Positions 8,644 through 16,847 of a stretch of DNA of 64,000 nt are shown here, one piece after another. The stretch's first letter is position 1. The number at the start of each line of letters is the position of its first letter. A program made the translations under genes and the position numbers. This stretch comes from Lachnospiraceae bacterium (GTDB taxonomy: Bacteria; Bacillota; Clostridia; Lachnospirales; Lachnospiraceae), in assembly GCA_009774375.1 (NCBI GenBank), contig VSNO01000004.1, positions 6,682 to 70,681 on the forward strand, in the 5' to 3' direction. The notes beneath the pieces are model-generated. The model saw nothing but the letters and a program-made list of their open reading frames with translations. It searched no databases and was not told the origin of the DNA.

Positions 8644-10359
8644 TCACTGTGCCATATACTCTGCGATCACATCCCACACTGCCGGCACCTCAAGACCGAG
8701 CTTCCAGCTCGCCACGCCCTTGATGCCCTGGCTTTGCATCACCTGGAGCTTTACCCGCACCGAGTCCACATCCTCCAGCCAGCATTGATACAGCGTACCA
8801 TCCACCTGATACTCCGCATAATTCTGGCAGAACTCGTCCACCCACGCCGGCGATACCCCGTTTCTGGAGATCCAGTCCGCCTCGGCGGCCATCGTGAGCG
8901 TCGATGCCTTCAGGCCGTCGGGTCCTGACTCCCAGACACGCGTATAGAACGGGATCGCATTGATGATCTTCTCCGCAGGCACGACCTCCTTCGTATTGAC
9001 AATGCCGTCCTCCACGAAACCGATCGAAGCGTTGGAGCCTGCCGCCCCGCCGCCTACATAATGCTCATCGTAACCCATGATGATGATATAGTCCGCCACG
9101 ATCCCCTGCTCCCTGCGGTTGTAGTGCGCCGTGTACTCTGACGGAACATAGTTGTCCACCGAGAGGACGACTCCGCGCTTCCTGGTCTCGATCGAGAGCT
9201 CGCGCACAAACTGCACGAAATGAATGCCCGAATCGCTCCGCACCTTCTCAAAATCGATATTGATGCCGTCCAGCCCGTAGCTGTCCACCTGCGCCATGAG
9301 CCCCTCGATCAGATGCCTGCGGTTCGCAGACGACGACAGCAGTTCCACAAAATTGATCTCCACGCCGTACAGATCGGCGCTGTCCACATCCGTTATCAAT
9401 GCCCACACGTCCATGCCGAGCTCATGCGCCTTCGCCACATAGGACGCATTGGCAAGGCTCGCGAAATCGCCGCTGCTGTTGGTCAGCCGGAACCACGTCG
9501 GAGACACGACATTGACCATCCTGGTCTGGCGTAGCGCGTTCGCCAGATAATCCCCGCCGACCTCCTCAAATACCTGGTGGAACGTGAGATTGATCTTTCC
9601 CTCTTTTCTGACATTATTGTACACAAACTCCTGGAATCCCGTATTGCACAGACGCTCCGCCTGCATCTCGTCCTTTAAGAATTTGTTTTCCACATATCCG
9701 ATATAGGACTCCGCCGTCTTGACCTTCGACCAGTTCTCCAGTTTCTCGAGCACGGTCACTGCGTCGCCCGCTGCGAGCTCCACCAGGATATCGCTCTTGA
9801 TACCGCCCTGATAGCGCACTGCCGTCTTCCTGGAGAGCTTTGCCGTCGTGTAGCTGTCCCACTGCGTGTACACCTGCATATGCAGGGGTGCATCGTACAG
9901 CTGATATTCAAAGTTGGCATACCGCTTCACATAATCCGCAGCGATGTAGAGCGTGTCCCCCTCGTAAAAAGCCGCCCTGTAGCCAAGCTCCTGACCGGCG
10001 CCGGACACATACATCACATTGCTGCCATCGCCGATGTTGATCTGTATCACATCCGTGTCCGTCGTGAACAGCAGCACCTGTTCCATGCTGTTCACATAAA
10101 ACCGGTCCGTAAAATACGTCTCGACCGTGGAGAGCGGAAAATATGCCACGTTGTCCTTCATCTTTGCCTTATCGTCAACGAGCGCATCCTGCACCACCAT
10201 CGCCACCTCATCCGGCTGCGCGATGCCAAAATATTCATTTAGATCTGCCTTATTCCTGGAATAAGAATACCTTTCTATGATCTGACTTCCAAGCGCCGCC
10301 GCTATCACGATAAAAATGAGAACAACTGGCACAAGGACCGTAATTACACGTTTTTTCAT
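8644..10359 (-). CDS. Membrane-anchored GH18 glycoside hydrolase with SH3 domain
   Basis: 571 residues from the ATG at 10359 (GGGAGG 7 bp upstream). An N-terminal membrane anchor (VITVLVPVVLIFIVIAAAL) is followed by a copper-amine-oxidase-N-like region (about 40-165), a bacterial SH3 domain (about 170-240, ending SYIGYVENKFL) and a GH18 barrel (about 245-571). The GH18 catalytic motif is D364-GINIDFE-E371, with Glu371 as proton donor, then MGYDEHYVG and WKLGLE at the barrel end. Family members such as YdhD/YaaH act on peptidoglycan or spore cortex N-acetylglucosamine linkages outside the cell. A spore or cell-wall role is inferred. Confidence 0.88.
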   Translation of the reverse strand: MKKRVITVLVPVVLIFIVIAAALGSQIIERYSYSRNKADLNEYFGIAQPDEVAMVVQDALVDDKAKMKDNVAYFPLSTVETYFTDRFYVNSMEQVLLFTTDTDVIQINIGDGSNVMYVSGAGQELGYRAAFYEGDTLYIAADYVKRYANFEYQLYDAPLHMQVYTQWDSYTTAKLSRKTAVRYQGGIKSDILVELAAGDAVTVLEKLENWSKVKTAESYIGYVENKFLKDEMQAERLCNTGFQEFVYNNVRKEGKINLTFHQVFEEVGGDYLANALRQTRMVNVVSPTWFRLTNSSGDFASLANASYVAKAHELGMDVWALITDVDSADLYGVEINFVELLSSSANRRHLIEGLMAQVDSYGLDGINIDFEKVRSDSGIHFVQFVRELSIETRKRGVVLSVDNYVPSEYTAHYNRREQGIVADYIIIMGYDEHYVGGGAAGSNASIGFVEDGIVNTKEVVPAEKIINAIPFYTRVWESGPDGLKASTLTMAAEADWISRNGVSPAWVDEFCQNYAEYQVDGTLYQCWLEDVDSVRVKLQVMQSQGIKGVASWKLGLEVPAVWDVIAEYMAQ

Positions 10360-10382
10360 ACGGATACCTCCCAATTGTTCTC

Positions 10383-10388
10383 ATTATA
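10383..10388 (-). promoter_or_regulatory. Extended -10 promoter of the GH18 gene
   Basis: TGCTATAAT on the minus strand (TATAAT at 10383-10388), a TGn-extended -10 about 25 bp before the GH18 start. No good -35 is visible. Confidence 0.45.
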
Positions 10389-11130
10389 GCAAAAGTTTGA
10401 CATGAAGTCCAGCCTTTTGCCGCTGTCTGTCGAATCCTGTTTTTTGTCTGAACGGGGGACTTTATCAGTGATCCAAATATTTACCAGAAAAAAGTCCCTA
10501 TCATTTTTCGTCTGCATATGATAAAATATAGATGTCTTGTTAGCACTGCCATTTTGACCCAAATGTGCAGGTGCTGGTACGATCGGTGCAGGCTTCGCTG
10601 CAGGTTGTGCAGCGGATATGCATAGCAGAGGGGTTTTTCTTTCTATTTTTGTTGCCCGCAGATATTTCATCCATACATGCATCCTGTGCAGACCAAAGAC
10701 CAAAAGCTTTATATTGTGATATATAAACTGTTAAAGCAGCCAGAACCGATACCCTTCTCAAAAAATATGTTACTGGATATGTAAACGTAAAAGTCCCCGC
10801 CTTATTCCTGATAATACAATGTAAGACTTGGAAAAATATTTTTGACCGATCAGCACAAGCTAATAAGACAATGAGAAAACTTTTTAAGTGCCTCCTTCCT
10901 GTATGAGATTGGGCCCCGGCATACTTTATACAAGCATTATTAACACATTCCGAAAAATTATGCAAATCGAAATGTAAGAATTCGTCCCAAATGTAAAAAA
11001 TAATACAACTTTTTTGAAGAAACATCTGTTATTTTGACATTTCAGACGATATATAGACTAAAATATGTGCCAAAGCCTGATGGGCGTGAAAAACAACAAT
11101 AAATTTTTTAAAAACTGTGGTCCTGTCCTA
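10389..11130 (+). other. 742-bp AT-rich stretch without a supported gene
   Basis: No frame here has both a ribosome site and protein-like composition. A 161-codon minus frame (10540-11025) looks random. Visible structure: an 8-bp inverted repeat GGGACTTT/AAAGTCCC (10456-10463, 10491-10498) and a small TGCAG/CTGCA hairpin near 10587-10602. A short Gly/Ala-rich plus frame near 10570-10620 could be a decayed remnant. Nothing more can be supported. Confidence 0.4.
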
Positions 11131-11157
11131 TTGACTAAAACATCTCTACATTATAAT
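11131..11157 (+). promoter_or_regulatory. Promoter of mecA
   Basis: TTGACT (11131-11136) with TATAAT at 11152-11157 (15-bp spacer), or TAATAT two bases on (17-bp spacer). It leaves a leader of about 65 bp before the mecA ATG. Confidence 0.5.
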
Positions 11158-11228
11158 ATATGTGAGAAGGTCCCACAGAACCGGGTTTTGAACTCAATGT
11201 AATATTCAATAGTGAGGATGTGAAGAAT

Positions 11229-12014
11229 ATGAAAATCGAAAAAGTAAATGACCATCAAATTCGCTGCACGCTTACCAAGGCGGATCTGGCAGACCGTGAG
11301 CTCAAGATCAGCGAGCTCGCCTACGGCACTGAGAAAGCCAAGAATCTTTTCCGTGATATGATGCAGCAGGCTTCCTATGAATTTGGATTTGATGCTGATG
11401 ATATTCCACTGATGATAGAAGCGATCCCGCTCAATTCCGAGTGTATCGTCCTGGTGATCACCAAGGTTGAGGATCCCGAAGAACTCGACACTCGTTTCTC
11501 AAAATTCGCCCCCTCTGTTCACGACGAATATGAGGAGGATGATCTCGGAAGTACGCTCGACAGTATGCTTCAGAGCCTCTCTGAAGGCGCTGACGACGTG
11601 CTTGACCTGTTCAAGAAGATCCATGACAACCACCTTGCAGAAGCCAATGCCGACACTCTGAACGGCGCAAACCAGTCCAGGCGCAAATCTGCAAATACCG
11701 CAAACCAGTCGATCGGCATCGACCTGACACGCATCTATGGTTTTGAGTCCCTGAACCAGGTCACACGCCTCGCCCATATACTGGAACCGCACTACAATGG
11801 GAAAAACTCCCTGTACAAGAACGAAAAGGCTTCCGGCTATCTGCTGGTGGTGGCACAGTCCGACCACACCCCCGAGGAGTTCAACAAGATCTGTAACATG
11901 CTTTCCGAATACGGAAACCCCGAAAAGATCGCTTCCGCGAGCGAGGCTTACATGGAGGAGCATTTCGAGCCAGTCATCAGGGATAAGGCTGTTCAGGCAC
12001 TGGCTCTCATATAG
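11229..12014 (+). CDS. mecA: MecA-type adaptor protein for ClpC
   Basis: 261 residues from the ATG at 11229; a GTG at 11220 is too close to the GAGGA ribosome site. The N-terminal domain (about 1-95; IEKVNDHQIRCTLTKADL, ASYEFGFDADDIPLMIEAIPL) and a C-terminal domain (about 150-261) flank an acidic, low-complexity linker. MecA proteins bring substrates such as ComK or unfolded proteins to ClpCP for degradation. Competence or sporulation targets are possible in Clostridia, but the substrate is unknown here. It is a single gene closed by a strong terminator. Confidence 0.9.
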   Translation: MKIEKVNDHQIRCTLTKADLADRELKISELAYGTEKAKNLFRDMMQQASYEFGFDADDIPLMIEAIPLNSECIVLVITKVEDPEELDTRFSKFAPSVHDEYEEDDLGSTLDSMLQSLSEGADDVLDLFKKIHDNHLAEANADTLNGANQSRRKSANTANQSIGIDLTRIYGFESLNQVTRLAHILEPHYNGKNSLYKNEKASGYLLVVAQSDHTPEEFNKICNMLSEYGNPEKIASASEAYMEEHFEPVIRDKAVQALALI

Positions 12015-12032
12015 TGGTTCCCGCTGCAAATT

Positions 12033-12085
12033 AAAAAGACATAAAAATCCGTGACCGTCTGTCGCGGAATTTTTATGTCTTTTTT
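12033..12085. terminator. Bidirectional terminator between mecA and the DUF1858 gene
   Basis: A long stem, AAAAAGACATAAAAAT paired with ATTTTTATGTCTTTTT, with an imperfect loop and A/T runs on both sides. It serves both convergent genes. Confidence 0.85.
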
Positions 12086-12100
12086 ACATGATCAGCCCAA

Positions 12101-12295
12101 TTATGCGAGCTTTGCGATGCTGTCCATCAAAGCGTCGATGTCCATGCCGTGGACCATCGCAGCTTCCTCCAGGGTCTCGCCCTGTGCGGAAGGACAGCCC
12201 AGGCAGTGCATACCTGCATCCATGAGCACAGGCGCCACCTCCGGCTTCGTGCGCAGGATCTCTCCGATCGTCATATCCCTGGTTATCTCTGCCAT
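12101..12295 (-). CDS. DUF1858 domain protein
   Basis: 64 residues from the ATG at 12295 (GGAGGAAATGACA upstream; another ATG at 12301 is too close to the site). The pattern [30 protein letters not shown] followed by [13 protein letters not shown] is the DUF1858 family, related to the N-terminal domain of ScdA/YtfE iron-sulfur repair proteins. The conserved C-L-G-C pair suggests a redox or metal role. It stands alone here. The molecular function is not established. Confidence 0.88.
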   Translation of the reverse strand: MAEITRDMTIGEILRTKPEVAPVLMDAGMHCLGCPSAQGETLEEAAMVHGMDIDALMDSIAKLA

Positions 12296-12409
12296 TGTCA
12301 TTTCCTCCTCTTATGTCACTCGCGATCCATGACACTTTTGTATTAGTGTGCCTGGAATCTTGGAATTTATTCACGGTTCCCATTCATTACTATAATATAT
12401 TTTGGAAAT

Positions 12410-13093
12410 TTAATCAAGTTCATGCATCGTATTTTTTATTGTTTCATATATCATTTGATTCGCTGCATTGAATTCCACACGGTTCCATCCACCGTCTGTA
12501 AGCAGGGAAATTCTCACAAGCTTTGAATTTTGTTTAAATTCATCCCAGTTATCTTCGTTTAACCCATTCTGGTAAAACGCCCATTGCTCTCTGTAATATT
12601 CCTGCTCTTCTGCCGGGATCAGATCCCCTACATTTCCGATCCCCCAGTTTGTCATACTTCCAGGTTCTTTTGTCTCATAGACCGATAAACTTTCTAAAGC
12701 CGAATACGGATAATAAAAGCTCATATCCGGATCAGGCTCGCCATATATTTTCTGCATCTCCCCCGATACATGGTCCATATCCGCATCCGGCGGATAATTG
12801 ACAAACACCTGCATCAGTTCATATGCCCCATCCTCCCCAAAATCGTAGAATTGAAAATTAATGGAATCTGTCATTTCCCCGAACAGCTCATGTCCCTGTA
12901 TGACGATTACATCTTCTCTTTCGAAGTCCGTCAGATCCTCCTCTGTGAGATTCCACGCCTTCATGATCTCTTCCCTGCCCATATCCCATGTTGTTTTCGG
13001 AAATTCCAGATTTTCATTTACTTTATCTGAAGCACAGGAACATAACAGTATGATCATTAATAATGAAAATGTTATAATACTGTATTTTTTCAT
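12410..13093 (-). CDS. Putative lipoprotein, unknown function
   Basis: 227 residues from the ATG at 13093, preceded by GGAGAGAGGCGTGAC. The signal peptide ends in LLCSCAS, a lipobox with Cys about 18. The rest is acidic (DFEREDVIVIQGHELFG, FYDFGEDGAYELMQVFVNYPPDADMD) with no domain I recognise. It is the third gene of a small leftward operon starting at the promoter 13639-13667, after a 53-residue membrane peptide and a frameshifted gene. The nearby RiPP/ABC operon makes a self-protection lipoprotein conceivable, but that is inference only. Confidence 0.75.
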   Translation of the reverse strand: MKKYSIITFSLLMIILLCSCASDKVNENLEFPKTTWDMGREEIMKAWNLTEEDLTDFEREDVIVIQGHELFGEMTDSINFQFYDFGEDGAYELMQVFVNYPPDADMDHVSGEMQKIYGEPDPDMSFYYPYSALESLSVYETKEPGSMTNWGIGNVGDLIPAEEQEYYREQWAFYQNGLNEDNWDEFKQNSKLVRISLLTDGGWNRVEFNAANQMIYETIKNTMHELD

Positions 13094-13094
13094 G

Positions 13095-13375
13095 TCACGC
13101 CTCTCTCCATTCCAATTCAAAGTCAACATTCCTGCCATCTTCATTCACCATCGTGAATGTGATCCTACCTGGGAGAAAATCTGTCATATCCAGCAGACTG
13201 TCCGTGTTCGTGATGTCGATCTCCTTCTGTGCCTGCTCCTGCTGGATCCGCAGAAACACCTTTCCCTCGTCGCTGCAGCATCGGACACGCACCCTTGCAG
13301 CTCCAGCGTATCGCTATATCCCCTGTTAGACTCCTTGTAAGCAATCCGAAAGGCACTCTTCGTGTTGACGATCAC
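13095..13375 (-). pseudogene. Small gene with a single-base frameshift
   Basis: A GTG at 13375 overlaps the stop of the upstream peptide gene (GTGA). Frame one reads VNTKSAFRIAYKESNRGYSD and on to LELQG; at the run GGGTGCG (about 13286-13292) the sense continues in another frame as VRVRCCSDEGKVFLRIQQEQ and on to the stop at 13095. The span is 281 nt, one short of 94 codons; adding one G to the GGG run restores a 93-residue protein, mostly beta-like, of unknown family. It could be a recent mutation, a sequencing error or phase variation. The junction is not a clear programmed slippery site. Confidence 0.65.
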
Positions 13376-13533
13376 CCCGCCCTGTGCCGTTCCATCCGGA
13401 AGATAACTTTCTCCAGTGACACGCGGTACAAAAAAAGTAATTCCTTTACATAAACGTAGATCCGCAAAACAAGTACATAAACTGCCATGATCGCTGCACC
13501 TATGATTGGTCCAAAAGTGACAATGATCTTCAT
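13372..13533 (-). CDS. 53-residue single-pass membrane protein
   Basis: ATG at 13533 lies 9 bp after GGAGGG. The sequence is one hydrophobic helix (IVTFGPIIGAAIMAVYVLVL) followed by a basic, possibly amphipathic tail (LYRVSLEKVIFRMERHRAG). Its stop overlaps the GTG of the next gene. It is the first gene of a three-gene operon with its own consensus promoter. Family unknown; small membrane proteins next to bacteriocin-type loci are sometimes immunity proteins, but nothing here proves that. Confidence 0.65.
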   Translation of the reverse strand: MKIIVTFGPIIGAAIMAVYVLVLRIYVYVKELLFLYRVSLEKVIFRMERHRAG

Positions 13534-13638
13534 TGCTTCAACCCTCCGTTCCCGCAGAATCCTGCGCTGGCTTCCCAGCCGCATCACGACATCCGCGCCT
13601 GCCCGATCTGCTGTTTCAGGCGCATGCCTGTTACCGTC

Positions 13639-13667
13639 ATTATATGCCCCTGCTCTAGCGATGTCAA
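13639..13667 (-). promoter_or_regulatory. Consensus promoter of the small membrane protein/lipoprotein operon
   Basis: TTGACA (13662-13667), exact 17-bp spacer, TATAAT (13639-13644) on the minus strand, 40 bp beyond the stop of the FtsX-type permease. A leader of about 100 bp precedes the first gene. Confidence 0.8.
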
Positions 13668-13706
13668 CAGCTTTCAGCGCCTGCTCACGTATTGCGCTTA
13701 ATACTT

Positions 13707-16172
13707 TTATACTTTCAATCGCTCTGAAATATTCCCAGATCCGATCCGGCTTTCAACCAGCGAGACAGTGCCATATCCGACAAGCATCGTTCCCGCCAGA
13801 ATAAAGAAATAGCTCTCCCACCGCATCGAATACGTCAGAAAAGAAATTTCGTTACACAGATCTCCCATAACTGTACCTGAGAGAAGCAGCGAAAGCACTG
13901 CGGAAAGCCCAAATGCAGCTCCTGTATAGTAGAAGACTTCCCACATCAACATCGTTTTCAGCTGTTTTCGTGTCATGCCAATACTCCGTAGTGTTGCTAT
14001 TTCCTTTTCGCGGACAATGATACTTGACACAAACACATTTGCAAGGTTCATGATCGCGATAAAAGCCAATATACCACACAGAGAAATACTGATCACTTCC
14101 ATGATCCATTTCATAGTGTCAAATTCCTCTGCAAGCGTTTGCCTGGACTGATAATCAATTCCATGATTGACATTCACAATTCTTTTCATGAACGCTTCCG
14201 CTTTCTCCTCCTGACCATCTATAATATTAAATTCATATGACATAATATCCTGATTGTGCGTGAGCAATTGATACTGCTCTGGGCACAGATAAAACTCATA
14301 GGTCGTATTGATTCCGGATATCCCTGTATCCAGTGCCCCTAATCCAATGTTAATATGCCCTAAGACCTCGTATTCCCTCACATTTTGATTCGCATCTTCC
14401 AACGTCACCCGATCACCCACATTATAGTGAAAAGTTCCCGGCAGCATCGTTCCATCATCGCGCAGCCAGCAACCTTCTATCATCCCTGTTCCATCCCAGT
14501 AGGATTTCAGATCGATGTCCTCTTCGATAAGCAACGAACCATTCAGCTGAAATGCTTCCAATCCATAGAGGTTCAGCCAATACGTCCCTCTTTCACCTCC
14601 ATCAACATTGATGTCAGTAACATTACAGCTGCCATAGACAACTCCGCCATCTTCCACCAACCCTGATTCCCTGATCTCATCAACAATCGGTTTATGCAGA
14701 CTCTGCGCTTCCCCTTCATGGGATCTGTATTCTCCTTTATAGTAGCCTCCCGTTGCCACATTGCAGTCGGAGCTGATGATAGTGGACAAATATTTGTCCA
14801 TATCAAAACTTTTATAGATATCATAGGAAACACAAACCAACAATAACGACAGCGAAATACTGATGATCAGCAAGACCATACTTTTGCGGTTTCTGCAGAT
14901 ATTGTAGAATGCAAATTTATGTAACTGGCTCCCATCACTCGACTTTCGCTCCGCCTTGTAATTCGTTAATTCCATCCTCACTGATTCGATCGGAGAAAGT
15001 TTTCTGATCATCCTAATCGGCTGATGAACACTGATCACTGTGGTCATCAGCACAAATATTACAGAGAACACTATGACAGCTGTTATTTCCCCTGTTTCAA
15101 ACAGTTTATCATTTGCAACAGCATCCAAATTAGTCTGTGATAACACAACCGGCAAAAACACCCTTCCTGCCAAAAGCCCCAATACCGCCCCCACAGGAGC
15201 CGACACGATCAATAGAAAACATGCCTGCCATCTCACAAAAGAAGCAAGCTGCCTGTTTGACATTCCGATCGTCTTAAGCTGACCATACTGTTTTGCATTC
15301 TTTTTTGCCGCAATGTAAAAAATATTATGAATGATCAGATAACCGATCAACATGATCATTCCGCTCCCAATGACCAGAAGCGGCAGAATACTCCCCATCG
15401 CGGAATATCCCTCCTCCCAATACACCGGATTCACGGAGATATGATCTACCGCAGTCTCTGCCCCTGACTCAACTAATATCCTCTCCGCTTGTGCTTCGAT
15501 ATCCTTGTCGCTTTTCAATAATACGCCGACCTCGTTAGATCCATATAAAGAATTCTGAGATAAGCGTTCCTCTGCGAATGTATCCTCCCAGATATCGGCA
15601 TAACTCTCTGACACGATCAGCTGACCTGTTTTTGTCTGAAATGCATGATTCGTCTCATACCAACCGCTAAGATAAAACTCTTCTGTGACAACAGACTCCC
15701 CCACTCTGAGATCCAAAGCTACTTTTGCGCCGATCTCGTCTGCTATTTTCAGATCTGCCATTGTCACGGTATCCATGACGATCTCATCTGCCCGAACAGG
15801 CATATGCCCTTCCATCAAGGTATGAAAGCAAGTATCGGCATACGCTTTATCCTCAAAACTCACCTCGACATTGTAGTCCAACTCCTCATTGTCAGCAAAT
15901 GCTAGAAACTTTCGAAATCCTGCCGATCTGACAAGATTATTTCGGCAAATCGCTTCCAGCGACCCGTTCAAGTCCTGATCCCAATCCTTAACCACGAAAT
16001 GGCATTGTGTTCCTGTCTGCTTTAGATCATAATATGTTGAAGCCCCATTTATCCCAGCTACACTTGTAAAAAGTACGGCAAAAAGAAGCGCTGTCGATAT
16101 CATGGCAATCATCGCACAGACGCTCCTGGTCTTGTCAGCCAGCAAAGTCTTCAATGCAAAACCTCTGATCAT
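13707..16172 (-). CDS. FtsX/MacB-type ABC transporter permease with two FtsX domains
   Basis: 821 residues. TM1 (about 18-40), a large extracellular domain (about 45-255), three TMs ending near 390 (SGMIMLIGYLIIHNIFYIA; ACFLLIVSAPVGAVLGLLAG; TAVIVFSVIFVLMTTVIS), TM5 near 425-445, a second extracellular domain (about 450-690), and three C-terminal TMs with TLRSIGMTRKQLKTMLMWEV in the last FtsX domain. Its ATG overlaps the stop of the ATPase gene (ATGA), so the two form one transporter. It is the last gene of the RiPP operon. Such pairs export lipoproteins or peptides, or give self-protection against peptide antibiotics; the latter is my inference. Confidence 0.85.
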   Translation of the reverse strand: MIRGFALKTLLADKTRSVCAMIAMISTALLFAVLFTSVAGINGASTYYDLKQTGTQCHFVVKDWDQDLNGSLEAICRNNLVRSAGFRKFLAFADNEELDYNVEVSFEDKAYADTCFHTLMEGHMPVRADEIVMDTVTMADLKIADEIGAKVALDLRVGESVVTEEFYLSGWYETNHAFQTKTGQLIVSESYADIWEDTFAEERLSQNSLYGSNEVGVLLKSDKDIEAQAERILVESGAETAVDHISVNPVYWEEGYSAMGSILPLLVIGSGMIMLIGYLIIHNIFYIAAKKNAKQYGQLKTIGMSNRQLASFVRWQACFLLIVSAPVGAVLGLLAGRVFLPVVLSQTNLDAVANDKLFETGEITAVIVFSVIFVLMTTVISVHQPIRMIRKLSPIESVRMELTNYKAERKSSDGSQLHKFAFYNICRNRKSMVLLIISISLSLLLVCVSYDIYKSFDMDKYLSTIISSDCNVATGGYYKGEYRSHEGEAQSLHKPIVDEIRESGLVEDGGVVYGSCNVTDINVDGGERGTYWLNLYGLEAFQLNGSLLIEEDIDLKSYWDGTGMIEGCWLRDDGTMLPGTFHYNVGDRVTLEDANQNVREYEVLGHINIGLGALDTGISGINTTYEFYLCPEQYQLLTHNQDIMSYEFNIIDGQEEKAEAFMKRIVNVNHGIDYQSRQTLAEEFDTMKWIMEVISISLCGILAFIAIMNLANVFVSSIIVREKEIATLRSIGMTRKQLKTMLMWEVFYYTGAAFGLSAVLSLLLSGTVMGDLCNEISFLTYSMRWESYFFILAGTMLVGYGTVSLVESRIGSGNISERLKV

Positions 16173-16831
16173 GCTAACACTCTCCCATCCACTACTTTTA
16201 TAATCCTTTTTAATTCTTTTGCAATATCACGGTCATGGGTCACAATGATGATCGTCTGTCCCAAGACCTCATTCATATGCCGAAGCATCCCGATCACCTC
16301 GCCTCCCGTCACTGCATCCAAATTACCTGTAGGTTCATCGGCCAGTACGATTTCCGGCTTATTTGCCAGCGCTCTGGCAATCGCTGTCCTCTGCTGCTGT
16401 CCACCCGACAGTGATGCCGGAAGCGATTTCTTTTTTTCCTCCAATCCCAGTGTTTCTAACAGAAAATCAATATATTCCTTATCTGCCTTTTTACCGTCAA
16501 GCTGCACAGGCAATATAATATTCTCGTATACATTCAGAACAGGCATCAGATTATAATTCTGAAAAATGAAACCAATTTTTGACCGACGCATTTTCGTCAG
16601 CTGTTCGTCATTCATTTCAGATATATCTTCGTCGCCAATCCGAATCGTCCCCCTCGTCGGATGATCTAATCCTCCTATCATATTTAATAATGTTGATTTT
16701 CCGCTTCCGGACTTTCCTACAACACCTATAAACTCGCCCTTCTCCACTTCAACACTTACCTGGTCAAGAGCCTTCACCCGATTATTTCCATCTCCATAGT
16801 ATTTACACAGATCTTTGGTTTCGATCACCAT
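16169..16831 (-). CDS. ABC transporter ATP-binding protein (MacB/LolD-like)
   Basis: 220 residues. Walker A GKSGSGKST, Q-loop FIFQNYNLMPVLNVYENI, signature LSGGQQQRTAIARAL, Walker B IVLADEPTGNLD, H-loop IIVTHD. The NYNL...NVYENI and DEPTGNLD patterns are typical of ATPases paired with FtsX permeases. It follows the RiPP exporter by 16 bp and overlaps the permease, so it is translationally coupled to it. Confidence 0.92.
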   Translation of the reverse strand: MVIETKDLCKYYGDGNNRVKALDQVSVEVEKGEFIGVVGKSGSGKSTLLNMIGGLDHPTRGTIRIGDEDISEMNDEQLTKMRRSKIGFIFQNYNLMPVLNVYENIILPVQLDGKKADKEYIDFLLETLGLEEKKKSLPASLSGGQQQRTAIARALANKPEIVLADEPTGNLDAVTGGEVIGMLRHMNEVLGQTIIIVTHDRDIAKELKRIIKVVDGRVLA

Positions 16832-16847
16832 AGTTTTACCTCCCTCA

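Noticed and set aside
10540..11025. 161-codon open frame on the minus strand with a Cys-rich end
   Set aside because: No ribosome site, random-looking composition, AT-rich surroundings. The Cys-rich end (CTTCSEACTDRTSTC) is tempting as a small metal-binding or RiPP peptide but has no start or partner genes.
13286..13292. Programmed -1 frameshift at GGGTGCG
   Set aside because: The site does not match the X-XXY-YYZ slippery pattern and no stimulatory hairpin was seen; a mutation or read error is simpler.
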